DNA of 40,676 nucleotides from Porphyromonas sp. oral taxon 278 str. W7784 (GTDB taxonomy: Bacteria; Bacteroidota; Bacteroidia; Bacteroidales; Porphyromonadaceae): contig NZ_KI259230.1 of assembly GCF_000467855.2 (NCBI RefSeq), forward strand, positions 315,755-356,430. Reading direction: 5' to 3'. Shown piece by piece: positions 17,595 through 26,016 of this stretch; positions within the stretch are counted from its first letter, which is position 1, and every line of letters begins with the position of its first letter. Below the pieces are notes generated by a model. That model made no database searches and was not told the origin of the DNA. It saw only the letters and a list, made by a program, of their open reading frames with translations. Position numbers and translations under genes: made by a program.

Positions 17595-17625
17595 AAGGGA
17601 CCTACGGTAGGTCGGTTTTTCGGGT
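17595..17625 (+). repeat. R-family intergenic repeat, copy 2 (minimal)
   Basis: GACCTAC and GTAGGTC form a 7-bp dyad around one G at 17599-17613, followed by CGGTTTTTCG. This is the shortest member of the family seen at 1612, 25810 and 40641. Confidence 0.65.
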
Positions 17626-17773
17626 CTTCGGGACGCTTCCTCCCAAGGGCCGAAAGCACCTCTCTTATGCTGGGGAATAAAGCCTATTCATTCCCTCGTA
17701 TAGAAGTCTGCGAAGAGCACCCCAAAATGCGAGCTAGAAAGCCCTATAATGAGGGGTATTCACTGGAAATCTC

Positions 17774-17781
17774 TACCTTTG
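17774..17781 (+). promoter_or_regulatory. Bacteroidota -7 promoter box (TACCTTTG) of the DUF1266 lipoprotein gene
   Basis: TACCTTTG lies 58 bases before the ATG at 17840. It is followed by a roughly 50-base leader. Confidence 0.55.
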
Positions 17782-17839
17782 GTATGACCCTTACTCATCT
17801 AAGGGCATGTTTCATTCACCTACACACAAATACACAGAC

Positions 17840-18463
17840 ATGCTAAAACATTTTCTGAAAACAGCTCTGCTGGGCCTCTTCTCCGTACTTGGCCTAGCTT
17901 CCTGCGACTCTGCTGCTAAGCAGGCAGAAGACTTCGACGCTCTTCGTCCCACACTCCTCGGAGGAGTCTATTTCTATCGAGGCTACGGTGGTGTAGATGC
18001 AGTTGCTAGCCTCCTGAGCTCGGAGGGTGTCTCCCAGATCGAGGGCTACAAGGAGCTCTTCATCAATCCCTATAAGAACGAGGAGCCTAGCAATATCACC
18101 TCTAACTTAGAGCGGGACTGGGGGATCACTGATGCTGCTGGTCTCAAGGCAAAGATGGAGAGCCTAAAGACAGCTGCTAGTGAGCACAAGGCTTGGGACT
18201 TTGCTCGTGGTGTCATGATCGCCTGGTCGGGTCTGAGGATCGACTTCCTGACTCGTGAGGAAGCGGATGCGTATATCAAGTCCCTCGTACCGCTAGCTCA
18301 GGCTAAGTTCGCCGACTGGAATGCCTACTACAAGGACTTCATCGATGGACGTACCGCTTGGGATCCTCAGAACGAGTACGGCGGTAGGGAAGAATTTGAG
18401 GCTGCCGTCAAGGACCTCCTAGAGAATCCACAATCCATCTATAAGGTGATCCCTCTGAAGTAA
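17840..18463 (+). CDS. DUF1266-domain lipoprotein
   Basis: A 207-residue protein. A type II signal peptide ends in LASC with the lipidated Cys at 22, followed by Asp. The mature part matches the DUF1266 pattern: ERDWGITDAAGLKAKMESL, then AWDFARGVMIAW, a LTREEADAYI helix, and FADWNAYYKDFIDGRTAW. The function of DUF1266 is unknown, and members I know of (the E. coli YbeR/YbeU type) lack a lipobox. An upstream ATG at 17807 would put 11 residues ahead of the signal peptide; the ATG at 17840 is preceded by an A-rich stretch and is preferred. The gene is monocistronic, with its terminator shared with the convergent operon. Confidence 0.75.
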   Translation: MLKHFLKTALLGLFSVLGLASCDSAAKQAEDFDALRPTLLGGVYFYRGYGGVDAVASLLSSEGVSQIEGYKELFINPYKNEEPSNITSNLERDWGITDAAGLKAKMESLKTAASEHKAWDFARGVMIAWSGLRIDFLTREEADAYIKSLVPLAQAKFADWNAYYKDFIDGRTAWDPQNEYGGREEFEAAVKDLLENPQSIYKVIPLK

Positions 18464-18520
18464 CTGCTAAGGGCTGAGAAGGCTACCGCTAAGATCCCCT
18501 TCTCTCCGAGCCCTAAGTAC

Positions 18521-18572
18521 AAAAGCCGTGGGGCGATACTCTCGATCGAGAGAGTATCGCCCCACGGCTTTT
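18521..18572. terminator. bidirectional terminator between convergent genes
   Basis: Perfect 23-bp stem (18521-18543 with 18550-18572), 6-base loop, with AAAA at the left end and TTTT at the right end. It serves both the DUF1266 gene (plus) and the Sus-type operon (minus) that ends at 18592. Confidence 0.95.
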
Positions 18573-18591
18573 ACTGCTGGAGTCCCTAGGC

Positions 18592-19908
18592 TCACTTAGG
18601 GGTCGTCCCTCTGAGCCAGTAGGAGCTGGAGTTAGCTACCGAACTGATACGTACATAGCCATCTTCGCCTGAGATAGGATTGATCTGGTAGGGCGAATTG
18701 GACATGATCGACTGGAGGTACCAGTCGAAGGCTCGGTGCCCGAAGAGCCAAGCTAGATCCTTCTGGATGATCCGTGTCATGTGGAACTGATTTGCCTTGC
18801 CATAGATCGAGGTGAAGTCTACATAGTAGCTTCCCCATGAATCGTAGAACCAGTATTTGATCAAGAATTGTAGCGTGACCTTAGGCATCTCATCGTCGTA
18901 CGAGCCCCAGTAGACATCGTTGCCGAAGGTGCCTGGATAGACGTCTCCCTCCTGTGTCTGCTGGACCTGTAGGAAGAGGTTGTAGGCATCCTTGCCCATC
19001 TTCCCCTCTTCGTAAGTGATCTGCGTAGACTGATGAGTCAGATCGTACGTGCCGGCGAAGAGGGTGAGGGTCTGCTTGCCATCGTTGGTCGTCACAGCGG
19101 TCTTATCGGAGTTGAGTTCGAGGGTACGTAGCGTGTCTGTACCGATGACCAGCGGGGTGAGCAGGCGAAGACCCTTGTCGGTGAAGACGATGGGAAGCAA
19201 GTGATTCTGATCGTCGTAGCGTGCCCAGAGCTGGCGTGCATTCCCGAAGACAGAGAGCGCAACCTCCTTCCCTCCGAGCTGGAGGGGAGAGAGCGCCTTA
19301 GCCTTGAGGGTCGCTTGGCTCTCGCTGATCTTCTCGAAGTAAGCCTTGGGGTCTTCGTCGATGCGAAGGAGCGTCATGCGGTTCTTCGTACGTCCGCCAC
19401 GAAGGGTGATGGTTCGCTTGTCGGCGCTGACCTTCTCGATGACGAAGTCAAAGTCCCCGTTATAGGCCTCCGGTACCCCCCACTGAGGGTTCGAATAGTG
19501 GTGTAGAGCGGCATTGAACGTGTCGAACGTCAGGCGTACCCCACCGTTGTGTGAGAAGTGGTAGGTCGAGCTATACTCGGTCTTGTAGACGGGCTTCTTC
19601 CCAAGCTCAGGCTTCTTCGGGTCGATGAGTACGGAGTCTATGACCTCCTTGTAATCCTCGGAGAAGATCTTAGCTTCGCCCTTCGATGCGAACTTGACAC
19701 AGAGGTTGTGCCCGCCGTACTCGCCCGAGCTGGGGACCAGTGTGAGCAGCCAGCCATGTTCGCTCGAGCGAAGGAGCGACTCTATCGACTTGATCTCCTC
19801 GTCGATGTAGGTCGTCGGATAGTTGCGGTCGTCGGGCATGTCCTCGTACTGCCGGCAGGAGCCGAAGAGGACCATGAGCCCGAGGGCCAGGATATGATAG
19901 TAGCGCAT
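18592..19908 (-). CDS. DUF4302-family lipoprotein
   Basis: A 438-residue protein with a type II signal peptide (GSC, Cys18). A family-like N-terminal block follows (IKSIESLLRSSEHGWLLTLVPSSGEYGGHNLCVKF), then beta-rich sequence to the C-terminus. This matches DUF4302, a Bacteroidota lipoprotein family found beside SusC/SusD genes. It is the last gene of a four-gene minus-strand operon, two bases after the metallohydrolase gene. A surface partner in substrate binding or processing is inferred from location; there is no enzymatic motif. Confidence 0.8.
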   Translation of the reverse strand: MRYYHILALGLMVLFGSCRQYEDMPDDRNYPTTYIDEEIKSIESLLRSSEHGWLLTLVPSSGEYGGHNLCVKFASKGEAKIFSEDYKEVIDSVLIDPKKPELGKKPVYKTEYSSTYHFSHNGGVRLTFDTFNAALHHYSNPQWGVPEAYNGDFDFVIEKVSADKRTITLRGGRTKNRMTLLRIDEDPKAYFEKISESQATLKAKALSPLQLGGKEVALSVFGNARQLWARYDDQNHLLPIVFTDKGLRLLTPLVIGTDTLRTLELNSDKTAVTTNDGKQTLTLFAGTYDLTHQSTQITYEEGKMGKDAYNLFLQVQQTQEGDVYPGTFGNDVYWGSYDDEMPKVTLQFLIKYWFYDSWGSYYVDFTSIYGKANQFHMTRIIQKDLAWLFGHRAFDWYLQSIMSNSPYQINPISGEDGYVRISSVANSSSYWLRGTTPK

Positions 19909-19910
19909 AG

Positions 19911-20828
19911 TTAGTATCCTTTAGGGTATTGGGTGAAGTCCATACTTGCGACCTTCGCAAGCCTCTTCTGAGCTTCAGCTCGGATCTTATCCAGGTCAGC
20001 CGAATATTCGGATCGAAGGTATTCCTTCATGATCGCCAGCTTCTTCTCGATGATCTCACGGCCGGTGAGGGTGGCTTCGCTACGATTCTTCCCTTCGGCC
20101 TTCTTCATGAGCTCTTCCCACTCAGTATCGGAGTAGAGGATGTAGAAGGCAAAGAGTTCGGCGAAGTCTTCGTCGGCATCGGTGCTGGCATAGTCACTGA
20201 CGAAGCCTGCGTAGTTCGAGCTCTGTCCCGTACGCCACCAGTAGGAGAAGGCGTCCTGCTTCTGATACTCGAGCGAGGAGAGTTTGTCGAACTCTGGCGG
20301 GTAGGCTCGCTCCTCATGGAGCGTATGGGCTGACTCGTGGAAGAGCACGCTCACATACGACTCACGCACGGTGGCGATGTAGTGGGTATTCAGCTCGTTG
20401 ATGTTGTAGATCCAGATCATCCCTTGGGGAGCAGCCCCTGCCATACGACGGTCGATCGCATAGCCCGAGGACCCGAAGAGATTGAGGTACTTCACCGTGT
20501 GGGTCTGTAGGTAGCCTTCAGGCGTGGAGGCTTCGTAGACCTGGAAGAATAGGTAGTCGATCAGGTTGAGGAACTCTAGAGCCTTATTCTCCATCACGGG
20601 CGCTAAGAGATAGCGACGGTCAGTGACCTTATCGTCGTAGCGGTAGCTGATGTCTACGTTGTACTTCGCAGCGAAGAGCTTCTGTATGTATTGGTCAAGA
20701 CGGGTCATCTCCGACACAGGCTGCTGTGTGAAGACCTGACGATGGGCCTTGACTGAATCAATGTCCGAGGAGCACCCCATGAGGCCACTCAGTGCTAGGG
20801 TGGCAAGGGGAATGAATAACTTCTTCAT
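19911..20828 (-). CDS. zinc metallohydrolase lipoprotein of the SusC/D-associated type
   Basis: A 305-residue protein with a type II signal peptide (MGC, Cys19). The zinc site is HESAH at 164-168, followed about 55 residues later by DEDFAELFAFYI, a likely third-ligand helix. This fits the family named substrate import-associated zinc metallohydrolase lipoprotein, which in Bacteroidota sits with SusC/SusD and DUF4302 genes. It would cut a peptide or peptide-containing ligand at the outer surface before import (inference from location). The stop lies two bases before the DUF4302 gene, so translation is coupled. Confidence 0.88.
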   Translation of the reverse strand: MKKLFIPLATLALSGLMGCSSDIDSVKAHRQVFTQQPVSEMTRLDQYIQKLFAAKYNVDISYRYDDKVTDRRYLLAPVMENKALEFLNLIDYLFFQVYEASTPEGYLQTHTVKYLNLFGSSGYAIDRRMAGAAPQGMIWIYNINELNTHYIATVRESYVSVLFHESAHTLHEERAYPPEFDKLSSLEYQKQDAFSYWWRTGQSSNYAGFVSDYASTDADEDFAELFAFYILYSDTEWEELMKKAEGKNRSEATLTGREIIEKKLAIMKEYLRSEYSADLDKIRAEAQKRLAKVASMDFTQYPKGY

Positions 20829-20842
20829 AGCTCGTAGTCAGA

Positions 20843-22426
20843 TTATTTGGTAGGGTTTTGCACGATCTTCCCCTTGATCGCCTGGCTGGGAAGCTGGATA
20901 GCCTGGCGTGGGTCACGTGCAGAGAGCGTGCTCTGTACGACATAGCGGTAGCCGTCATTCAGTCTGCGGTAGACAGGTATCCCGTAGCGCTTGATATCCT
21001 GCCATCTTAGCCCCTCGTGCATGGTGAGGATACGACGACACTGCAGGAGGTGCTGGAGGAGTGCATTGGCATCACTGCTAGCGATAGTGAAGTGGGGGTT
21101 GAGCTCCTTGCGTATCGAGGCCTTCTCCTTACTATCTAGAGCAAGGGCATTGTAGAAGGCGATGATCTCTGCCTTGGTGAAGCTCTTCTTACGATCGTTC
21201 TTCTCCCCATCATTGAGGTAGTTCGTGGTGAAGAGATTGATGTCTTCGAGGGCAGAGTCGTAGTTAGCTGCACCCTGATGGATCTTCGCTTCGGCACGTA
21301 CGAGGAGGGTCTCGTCGGTGGTGAAGGGCGTCTCCATCGTCTGGATACTATTGCTTGGATAGGTGGGATACTTGGGCTGTACGGTCTTATTGATATTCCC
21401 TTCGGTGTATATGAAGGGCTGGAACCAATAAGGGTCCTTACTCCCCCAGATGTTCTTAGCGAAGAGTGTCTCGGTGAGGGTCAACTCCTGCGACTGAGTG
21501 AAGCGGGTATTGTAGTAGCTCGTCCCTCCTGTGATCAGCCAAGGATAGTAGCTGTAGGTCGAGATGGTAAGCAGGTTCGCTGGATTAGCGATGTCGTAGT
21601 AGGCTAGAGCGAATGCTGCGTCGGTACGGGGGACATTGTAGAAGGCCTTCCAGTTACGTAGCACCTGCGAGGGGTTGGACCCCAGTACCTTGTCGGCATG
21701 CTCGATGGCCTTGTCCCACTTCTGATAGTAGAGGTAGAAGCGTGCAGCGAAGGCATGACCTGAGGCCGCAGTGAAGTGGAACTTCTTGTATCTGTCGCTG
21801 TAGATGGAGTACTTCTCTAATAGGAGAAGTCCAGCCTCGATATCTGCAGCTATCTGCTGGTAGGTCTCAGCGAGTGTGCCTCGGGAGTAGTTAGGGAGCA
21901 GGTTCACGACACGCTCCTTGAGGTAGGGTATCCCTAGGTCTGAGCTACTGGTCTGTGGGTCGAAGGCAAGGCAGAAGGCATTAGCCAGCTGGAAGTGACC
22001 CCAGGCTCGTGCTAGGAGGGCTTCACCCTCGGCAGCTCGATATCCCTCACTAGCATCGCCTGTAGCCTTGATATCCTCTAGGGCTTCGTTGGCATGTGCG
22101 ATGGCATAGTAAGTCGTCTCCCAGATCTCATACGGAGCATCGTAGAGATTATCCGAGTTCACGATCTTATCCCAGTAAGCAGCACCCTCACAGAACTGGC
22201 TGGTGTAGGGATTACTCGTACCATCATCCTGGATATTGTCCGAGGAGAGCTCCGTGAGGTAGCTGATGGAGCTGGTAGAGTAAGCGCTATTGAGTAGCTT
22301 CTGGATCTTGCTGGCGTTGTCTGGTTCGACGAGATCCGAATAAGGGTTCTTGTCGAGGAACTTATTGCACGATGTCATCGAGAGGGCGAGGATGACACCT
22401 AGTCCGATGGATGTAAGTGGCTTCAT
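20843..22426 (-). CDS. SusD/RagB-family nutrient-binding lipoprotein
   Basis: A 527-residue lipoprotein (SPII signal with TSC, Cys20) followed by NKFLDKNPYSD, the usual SusD N-terminal block. The N-terminal TPR-like helices include ANEALEDIKATGDASEGYRAAEGEALLARAWGHFQLANAF in the expected place, and the C-terminal part has the RRILTMHEGLRWQDIKRYGIPV block that closes SusD proteins. It forms the lid of the SusC transporter encoded just upstream. The metallohydrolase gene follows 14 bases downstream of its stop. The substrate cannot be predicted; the hydrolase partner suggests a peptide. Confidence 0.95.
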   Translation of the reverse strand: MKPLTSIGLGVILALSMTSCNKFLDKNPYSDLVEPDNASKIQKLLNSAYSTSSISYLTELSSDNIQDDGTSNPYTSQFCEGAAYWDKIVNSDNLYDAPYEIWETTYYAIAHANEALEDIKATGDASEGYRAAEGEALLARAWGHFQLANAFCLAFDPQTSSSDLGIPYLKERVVNLLPNYSRGTLAETYQQIAADIEAGLLLLEKYSIYSDRYKKFHFTAASGHAFAARFYLYYQKWDKAIEHADKVLGSNPSQVLRNWKAFYNVPRTDAAFALAYYDIANPANLLTISTYSYYPWLITGGTSYYNTRFTQSQELTLTETLFAKNIWGSKDPYWFQPFIYTEGNINKTVQPKYPTYPSNSIQTMETPFTTDETLLVRAEAKIHQGAANYDSALEDINLFTTNYLNDGEKNDRKKSFTKAEIIAFYNALALDSKEKASIRKELNPHFTIASSDANALLQHLLQCRRILTMHEGLRWQDIKRYGIPVYRRLNDGYRYVVQSTLSARDPRQAIQLPSQAIKGKIVQNPTK

Positions 22427-22447
22427 TGTTCGTTCGTATTTCGATGA

Positions 22448-25400
22448 CTAGATACCCACTGTGCAGGTGAAGATGATCGAGTGGGGGCTGTAGGCATAGG
22501 GTAGTGCTCCGTTGAGCTTCTTGTCTGAGTAGATCAGGAAGAGGTTCGATGCCTGGAGCTTGAGATCCACTGAGCTAAGGAAGGTCTTAGCTAGGGCAGC
22601 CTTAGGTATGGAGTAGCCCAGAGAGATGTCTCGCAGCTGGATGTAGTCACATCGGGCGATACGTACATCGGAGTAGTTGTACGTGCTGTAGGCACGGGAG
22701 AGGTTGGGGTAGCTATTGCGCTGACCACTGGTGGGGATGGAGGGGACGTTGGTATGCTCTTCGTCACCTGGAGCACGCCAGCGACGGTTGAACTCATGTC
22801 CTAAGACTTGGTAGTCGTAGTAGCTGGAGCTGAACTGTGTGGGTAGGCGCTTGACGCTCCCGAATGAGTAGAGCACATAGACGCTGAGGGAGAAGTTCTT
22901 CCAGCGGAAGCTATTGTTGAGACCTCCCTGGTCGGTAGGCTGGAGGGTACCGGAGTACTTGAGGTAGTCGAGGTTCTCCGTAGCGCTAAAGTTGATATTA
23001 TCCCGCTCGATGGATCCATCATAGTTGTAGAAGAGGGGGAACCCTTCCTTTGACAGCTTGTAGAAGGGGATAGAGAAGATCGAGGCAAGGGGATAGCCCT
23101 CACGAGCTGCTCCGCCCGATGAGCTGACCAGAGTAGATACGTCGGGATGCGAATTGAGCTTGGTGACCTTATTCGTATTACGTGAGTAGGAGAAGGTCGT
23201 CGTCCAGGAGAAGAGCTTGCTCTGGATATTCTGCGTCGTCAGGGAGAGCTCTACGCCCTTAGCTTCCATGGAGGCTACGTTACCATAGGGCTTGAAGAAG
23301 CCTCCCGTCCCTTGGTTGTAAGCGACATCGACGAGATCTCTACCCTGGCGGGAGAAGAGGTTGAGCGAGGCGCTTATCCGTTCGTTCCACAGACCGAAGT
23401 TGAGGTTCCAGTTCAGCTCATACATCTTCTCATAAGTCAAGTCATGGTTAGCTGGCTCACTGAGGTAGAGTCCGGGCTCGATCAGGTCATTGGGGCGGAA
23501 GGGTAGGAAGGGCTTGATGCGCTGATAGGAGTTGTAGACGAAGGGGAGTGTCCCTGTCATCCCGTAGGAGAGCTTGGTAGAGAGCGAAGAGAGGGGCGAT
23601 AGGCTAGGGAAGAAAGCTTCGCTAGTTACGTCCCATCCTAGGGCTACATTCCACGTGGGGATCCAGCGCACTAGGCGAGATTTACCGAAGCGGTTGGTCC
23701 CTTCGTAGCGGAGCGATCCGTCGAAGGTGTAGCGTCCGAGGAAGCTGTAGGAAGCATTGCCGAGGAAGGCTACGTTGCGGTCGATCGTCGTCTTGCGGGT
23801 ATAGTACTTACGGTTTCCTTCGTGGAGCCACTTGAAGAGGAGGGGATCGAAGGTGCTGAGTTCACCTATCTCGAAGTTCACCCCATATTCATCGTGCCAA
23901 CCGCTCTTCTCGAGGTAGTCGAAGAGGTCCATCCCTCCGACGAGCGTCAGGGCGTGCTTCCCATCGGCGAAGGTATCGGTATAGGTGGCACGGGCCTGCA
24001 GGTCAAAGCGCCGTGAGGAGAAGTCCTGTATGGTACGATAGCCACCATGAGGCATGACTACCTTGGGGACAGCGTAGACGTCATCAGCGGGCTTGTATAG
24101 GTAGCTATTGCGGTCTCGGATGAGACGCTTGTTCATGGCACGGAAGCGCTCCGACACGTTGGACTTCTCTGTGCGGATGAATTCGGAGATCTGTCCGTAG
24201 TACTGGATCGACCCAAGGAGTGAGGCGTTGAACTTCTGTGAGGGGCGATAGGCGATCGAGGCTTGTAGGCGGAGGTTGATCGCATCGTCGTCCTGATAGT
24301 TCTGCTTCATCTCTTCCTTGAGGTTGAGGGGAGCGAACTCGTAGAGGTAGTATTGATCAGGGTCTAGTGTGCGGGAGAAGGTACTGGCAGAGGTCAGCGA
24401 ATTGAAGTCTCCTCCGTCATGGCTCTGGGAGTAGGATGCATTGACGATCGAGCCGAAGGTCCAGTAGCGGTGGGGCTTGAAGGATGCATTGAGATTGAAG
24501 AAGTAGGTATTCTCTGACTGGACCTTAGCCCACCCTGGGTCGATAGTAGCGCCGAGGGAGGCGTAGAAGTTCGATACCTGTGTCCCCGACGCCAGCGATA
24601 CGGTGTGCTGGTGGCGGATGCTGTTCTGGAAGAGCTCCTTGAACCAGTCGGTGTTCCTTCGCTCAGCAGCTGCTAGGTAGCGGGTCTGCCCTTCGAGGGT
24701 ATTGTCTTGATAGTACTGCTTGTTCTTGTACTTGATCGCATTGTCATACATCAGCCCGTACACTCCGTAGCGTGTCTGATAGAGCACTGTCTCGGGGCTC
24801 AAGCTACCCCCCTGCTCCAGCTCCTTGAGCACCGACATCTGGTCCTGAGAGTTGAGGATATTGAACTCTCTATAGGAGGGGATGAGTCGGTAGGTGAGCT
24901 GTGTGGTGTAGGTGAAGCGATTGATCCCCTGGCCCGCGTGACGTGTGCGGACGGAGATCACACCCCCTGTAGCTTGGTTACCGTAGAGCGCCGTGGCGGA
25001 AGCGTCGGTGATGACGGTGAAGCTCTCGATATCTCGCTCTGAGAGCCCGGGCAGGGCTGCTGCGATGAGTCGCTTAGCGTCGGGGGAGGCTAGGTCGGCG
25101 GTGTTGAAGTCTTTGTCCTGCTTGTAGACGACTCCGTCGATGACCCAGAGTGGGTAGTACTTGGTCTGGATGGAGGTCGTCTGACGCATCGTCGTCACCG
25201 CTGCTCCCTTCTGAGTCTCCTCGGCGTCCTCGAGGGTGATGGTCATCGGATCTCGGGAGACTGCTACCTCAAGCGTCTTCTTGCCTGTGAGGGAGAAGAT
25301 GAGGGTGGACTGCTCTGCTACTTGGAGGGAGAACTTACCTTCTGCGTCTGTCGTCGTGTGCTTAGAGTGATCGACCTTGTCTGTGACAGATACCTTGGCT

Positions 25401-25522
25401 AGAGGGGTGCCTCTAGAGTCGAGTACCTTGCCCTGGACAAGGATCGTCTGAGCACAAATGGCTGTCGCTGAGCTGACCACAAGGATCAAGCCCAAGATTA
25501 GGTTCCATAGTCTAGTTACCAT
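22448..25522 (-). CDS. SusC/RagA-family TonB-linked outer-membrane transporter
   Basis: A 1024-residue protein with signal peptide (ending ICAQ). A carboxypeptidase-D-like domain follows (VQGKVLDSRGTPLAKVSVT...FSLQV, about 28-95), then the plug: PLWVIDGVVYKQD, LSERDIESFTVITDASATALYGNQATGGVISVRTR. The rest is a large barrel. The frame also opens at a TTG two codons earlier (25528), but the ATG at 25522 is chosen. It is the first gene of the operon SusC, SusD, metallohydrolase, DUF4302, driven by a -7 box at 25603-25610 with a leader of about 70 bases. No adjacent sigma/anti-sigma or hybrid two-component regulator is visible. Confidence 0.96.
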   Translation of the reverse strand: MVTRLWNLILGLILVVSSATAICAQTILVQGKVLDSRGTPLAKVSVTDKVDHSKHTTTDAEGKFSLQVAEQSTLIFSLTGKKTLEVAVSRDPMTITLEDAEETQKGAAVTTMRQTTSIQTKYYPLWVIDGVVYKQDKDFNTADLASPDAKRLIAAALPGLSERDIESFTVITDASATALYGNQATGGVISVRTRHAGQGINRFTYTTQLTYRLIPSYREFNILNSQDQMSVLKELEQGGSLSPETVLYQTRYGVYGLMYDNAIKYKNKQYYQDNTLEGQTRYLAAAERRNTDWFKELFQNSIRHQHTVSLASGTQVSNFYASLGATIDPGWAKVQSENTYFFNLNASFKPHRYWTFGSIVNASYSQSHDGGDFNSLTSASTFSRTLDPDQYYLYEFAPLNLKEEMKQNYQDDDAINLRLQASIAYRPSQKFNASLLGSIQYYGQISEFIRTEKSNVSERFRAMNKRLIRDRNSYLYKPADDVYAVPKVVMPHGGYRTIQDFSSRRFDLQARATYTDTFADGKHALTLVGGMDLFDYLEKSGWHDEYGVNFEIGELSTFDPLLFKWLHEGNRKYYTRKTTIDRNVAFLGNASYSFLGRYTFDGSLRYEGTNRFGKSRLVRWIPTWNVALGWDVTSEAFFPSLSPLSSLSTKLSYGMTGTLPFVYNSYQRIKPFLPFRPNDLIEPGLYLSEPANHDLTYEKMYELNWNLNFGLWNERISASLNLFSRQGRDLVDVAYNQGTGGFFKPYGNVASMEAKGVELSLTTQNIQSKLFSWTTTFSYSRNTNKVTKLNSHPDVSTLVSSSGGAAREGYPLASIFSIPFYKLSKEGFPLFYNYDGSIERDNINFSATENLDYLKYSGTLQPTDQGGLNNSFRWKNFSLSVYVLYSFGSVKRLPTQFSSSYYDYQVLGHEFNRRWRAPGDEEHTNVPSIPTSGQRNSYPNLSRAYSTYNYSDVRIARCDYIQLRDISLGYSIPKAALAKTFLSSVDLKLQASNLFLIYSDKKLNGALPYAYSPHSIIFTCTVGI

Positions 25523-25602
25523 AATCAATAGCTACGTTTGTATGTTAGTGCTTAGCTTGCTCCCCTGTCTCTCGGAAAGTTTAGAAACAAGGGTTGCAGA
25601 AA

Positions 25603-25610
25603 CAAATTTA
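25603..25610 (-). promoter_or_regulatory. Bacteroidota -7 promoter box (TAAATTTG) of the SusC operon
   Basis: Minus-strand TAAATTTG lies about 80 bases before the SusC ATG. It would drive all four genes down to the bidirectional terminator at 18521-18572. Confidence 0.55.
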
Positions 25611-25809
25611 GTAAAAAGGGAATATGGGTGTTACGAAAAGTAAGGAAGCGTATATAATATATTTTTTAAAGAAAGGACGCTTCATCTTCGCTTTATTATT
25701 AAGTGGAAGAGGACGGGATTTCGGCGGTCGAAGGCATGGGGTTTCTCCTCGGTGAAAGATGGGGGAACGAGGGTGCTCTTAGCTCAATCCTACAGGGTGG
25801 GGCTGAAGA

Positions 25810-25895
25810 AACCTACGGTAGGTCGTCGATGCGACCTACCTGTAGGTCGTCGATGCGACCTACCGTGGGTCGCAGTAGGTTTTTTCGACGATCTT
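25810..25895 (-). repeat. R-family intergenic repeat, copy 3 (tandem duplicated)
   Basis: An exact 23-base direct repeat (25818-25840 and 25842-25864) at 24-base period. Each unit folds as GTAGGTCG paired with CGACCTAC around 6 bases. The second unit is followed by CGTGGGTCGCAGTAGG and a T-run. Compared with copies at 1612 and 40641 this member reads mainly on the opposite strand. Confidence 0.85.
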
Positions 25896-25949
25896 ACCGT
25901 GCATCCCTTTTGACCCCTCTAGAGGTCGCTTGTAGAGCGGAAAGTAGAG

Positions 25950-25983
25950 CGCCCCCTCCAGCATGTGGTAGCTGGAGGGGGCG
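25950..25983 (-). terminator. terminator of the transporter-to-ssb operon
   Basis: Perfect 13-bp GC-rich stem (25950-25962 with 25971-25983) and an 8-base loop, located 33 bases past the ssb stop on the minus strand. The T-run after it is weak (CTCTACTTTCC). Confidence 0.65.
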
Positions 25984-26016
25984 ATGTCGTGCTTGTCTGA
26001 GGCTGTAGGCTCAGTG

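Larger units (their letters stand above)
17474..17839. other. intergenic region after the ABC-F gene
   Basis: Contains the strong terminator at 17529-17573, R-family repeat copy 2 at 17595-17625 and a promoter -7 box at 17774-17781. An open frame at 17553-17846 overlaps the terminator and repeat, has no recognisable domain and is not accepted as a gene. Confidence 0.6.
25523..26016. other. intergenic region upstream of the SusC operon
   Basis: Contains the SusC promoter (25603-25610), an AT-rich patch at 25650-25700, R-family repeat copy 3 (25810-25895) and the terminator of the ssb operon (25950-25983). Short open frames at 25703-26008 cross these elements and have no recognisable product, so they are not annotated. 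Confidence 0.6.

Noticed and set aside
17553-17846. 97-residue open frame before the DUF1266 lipoprotein gene
   Set aside because: It starts inside the terminator of the ABC-F gene, runs through a repeat element and the downstream promoter, and encodes no recognisable protein.
25703-26008. 101-residue open frame upstream of ssb
   Set aside because: It is formed by the R repeat (RSSMRPT repeated) and the ssb operon terminator.
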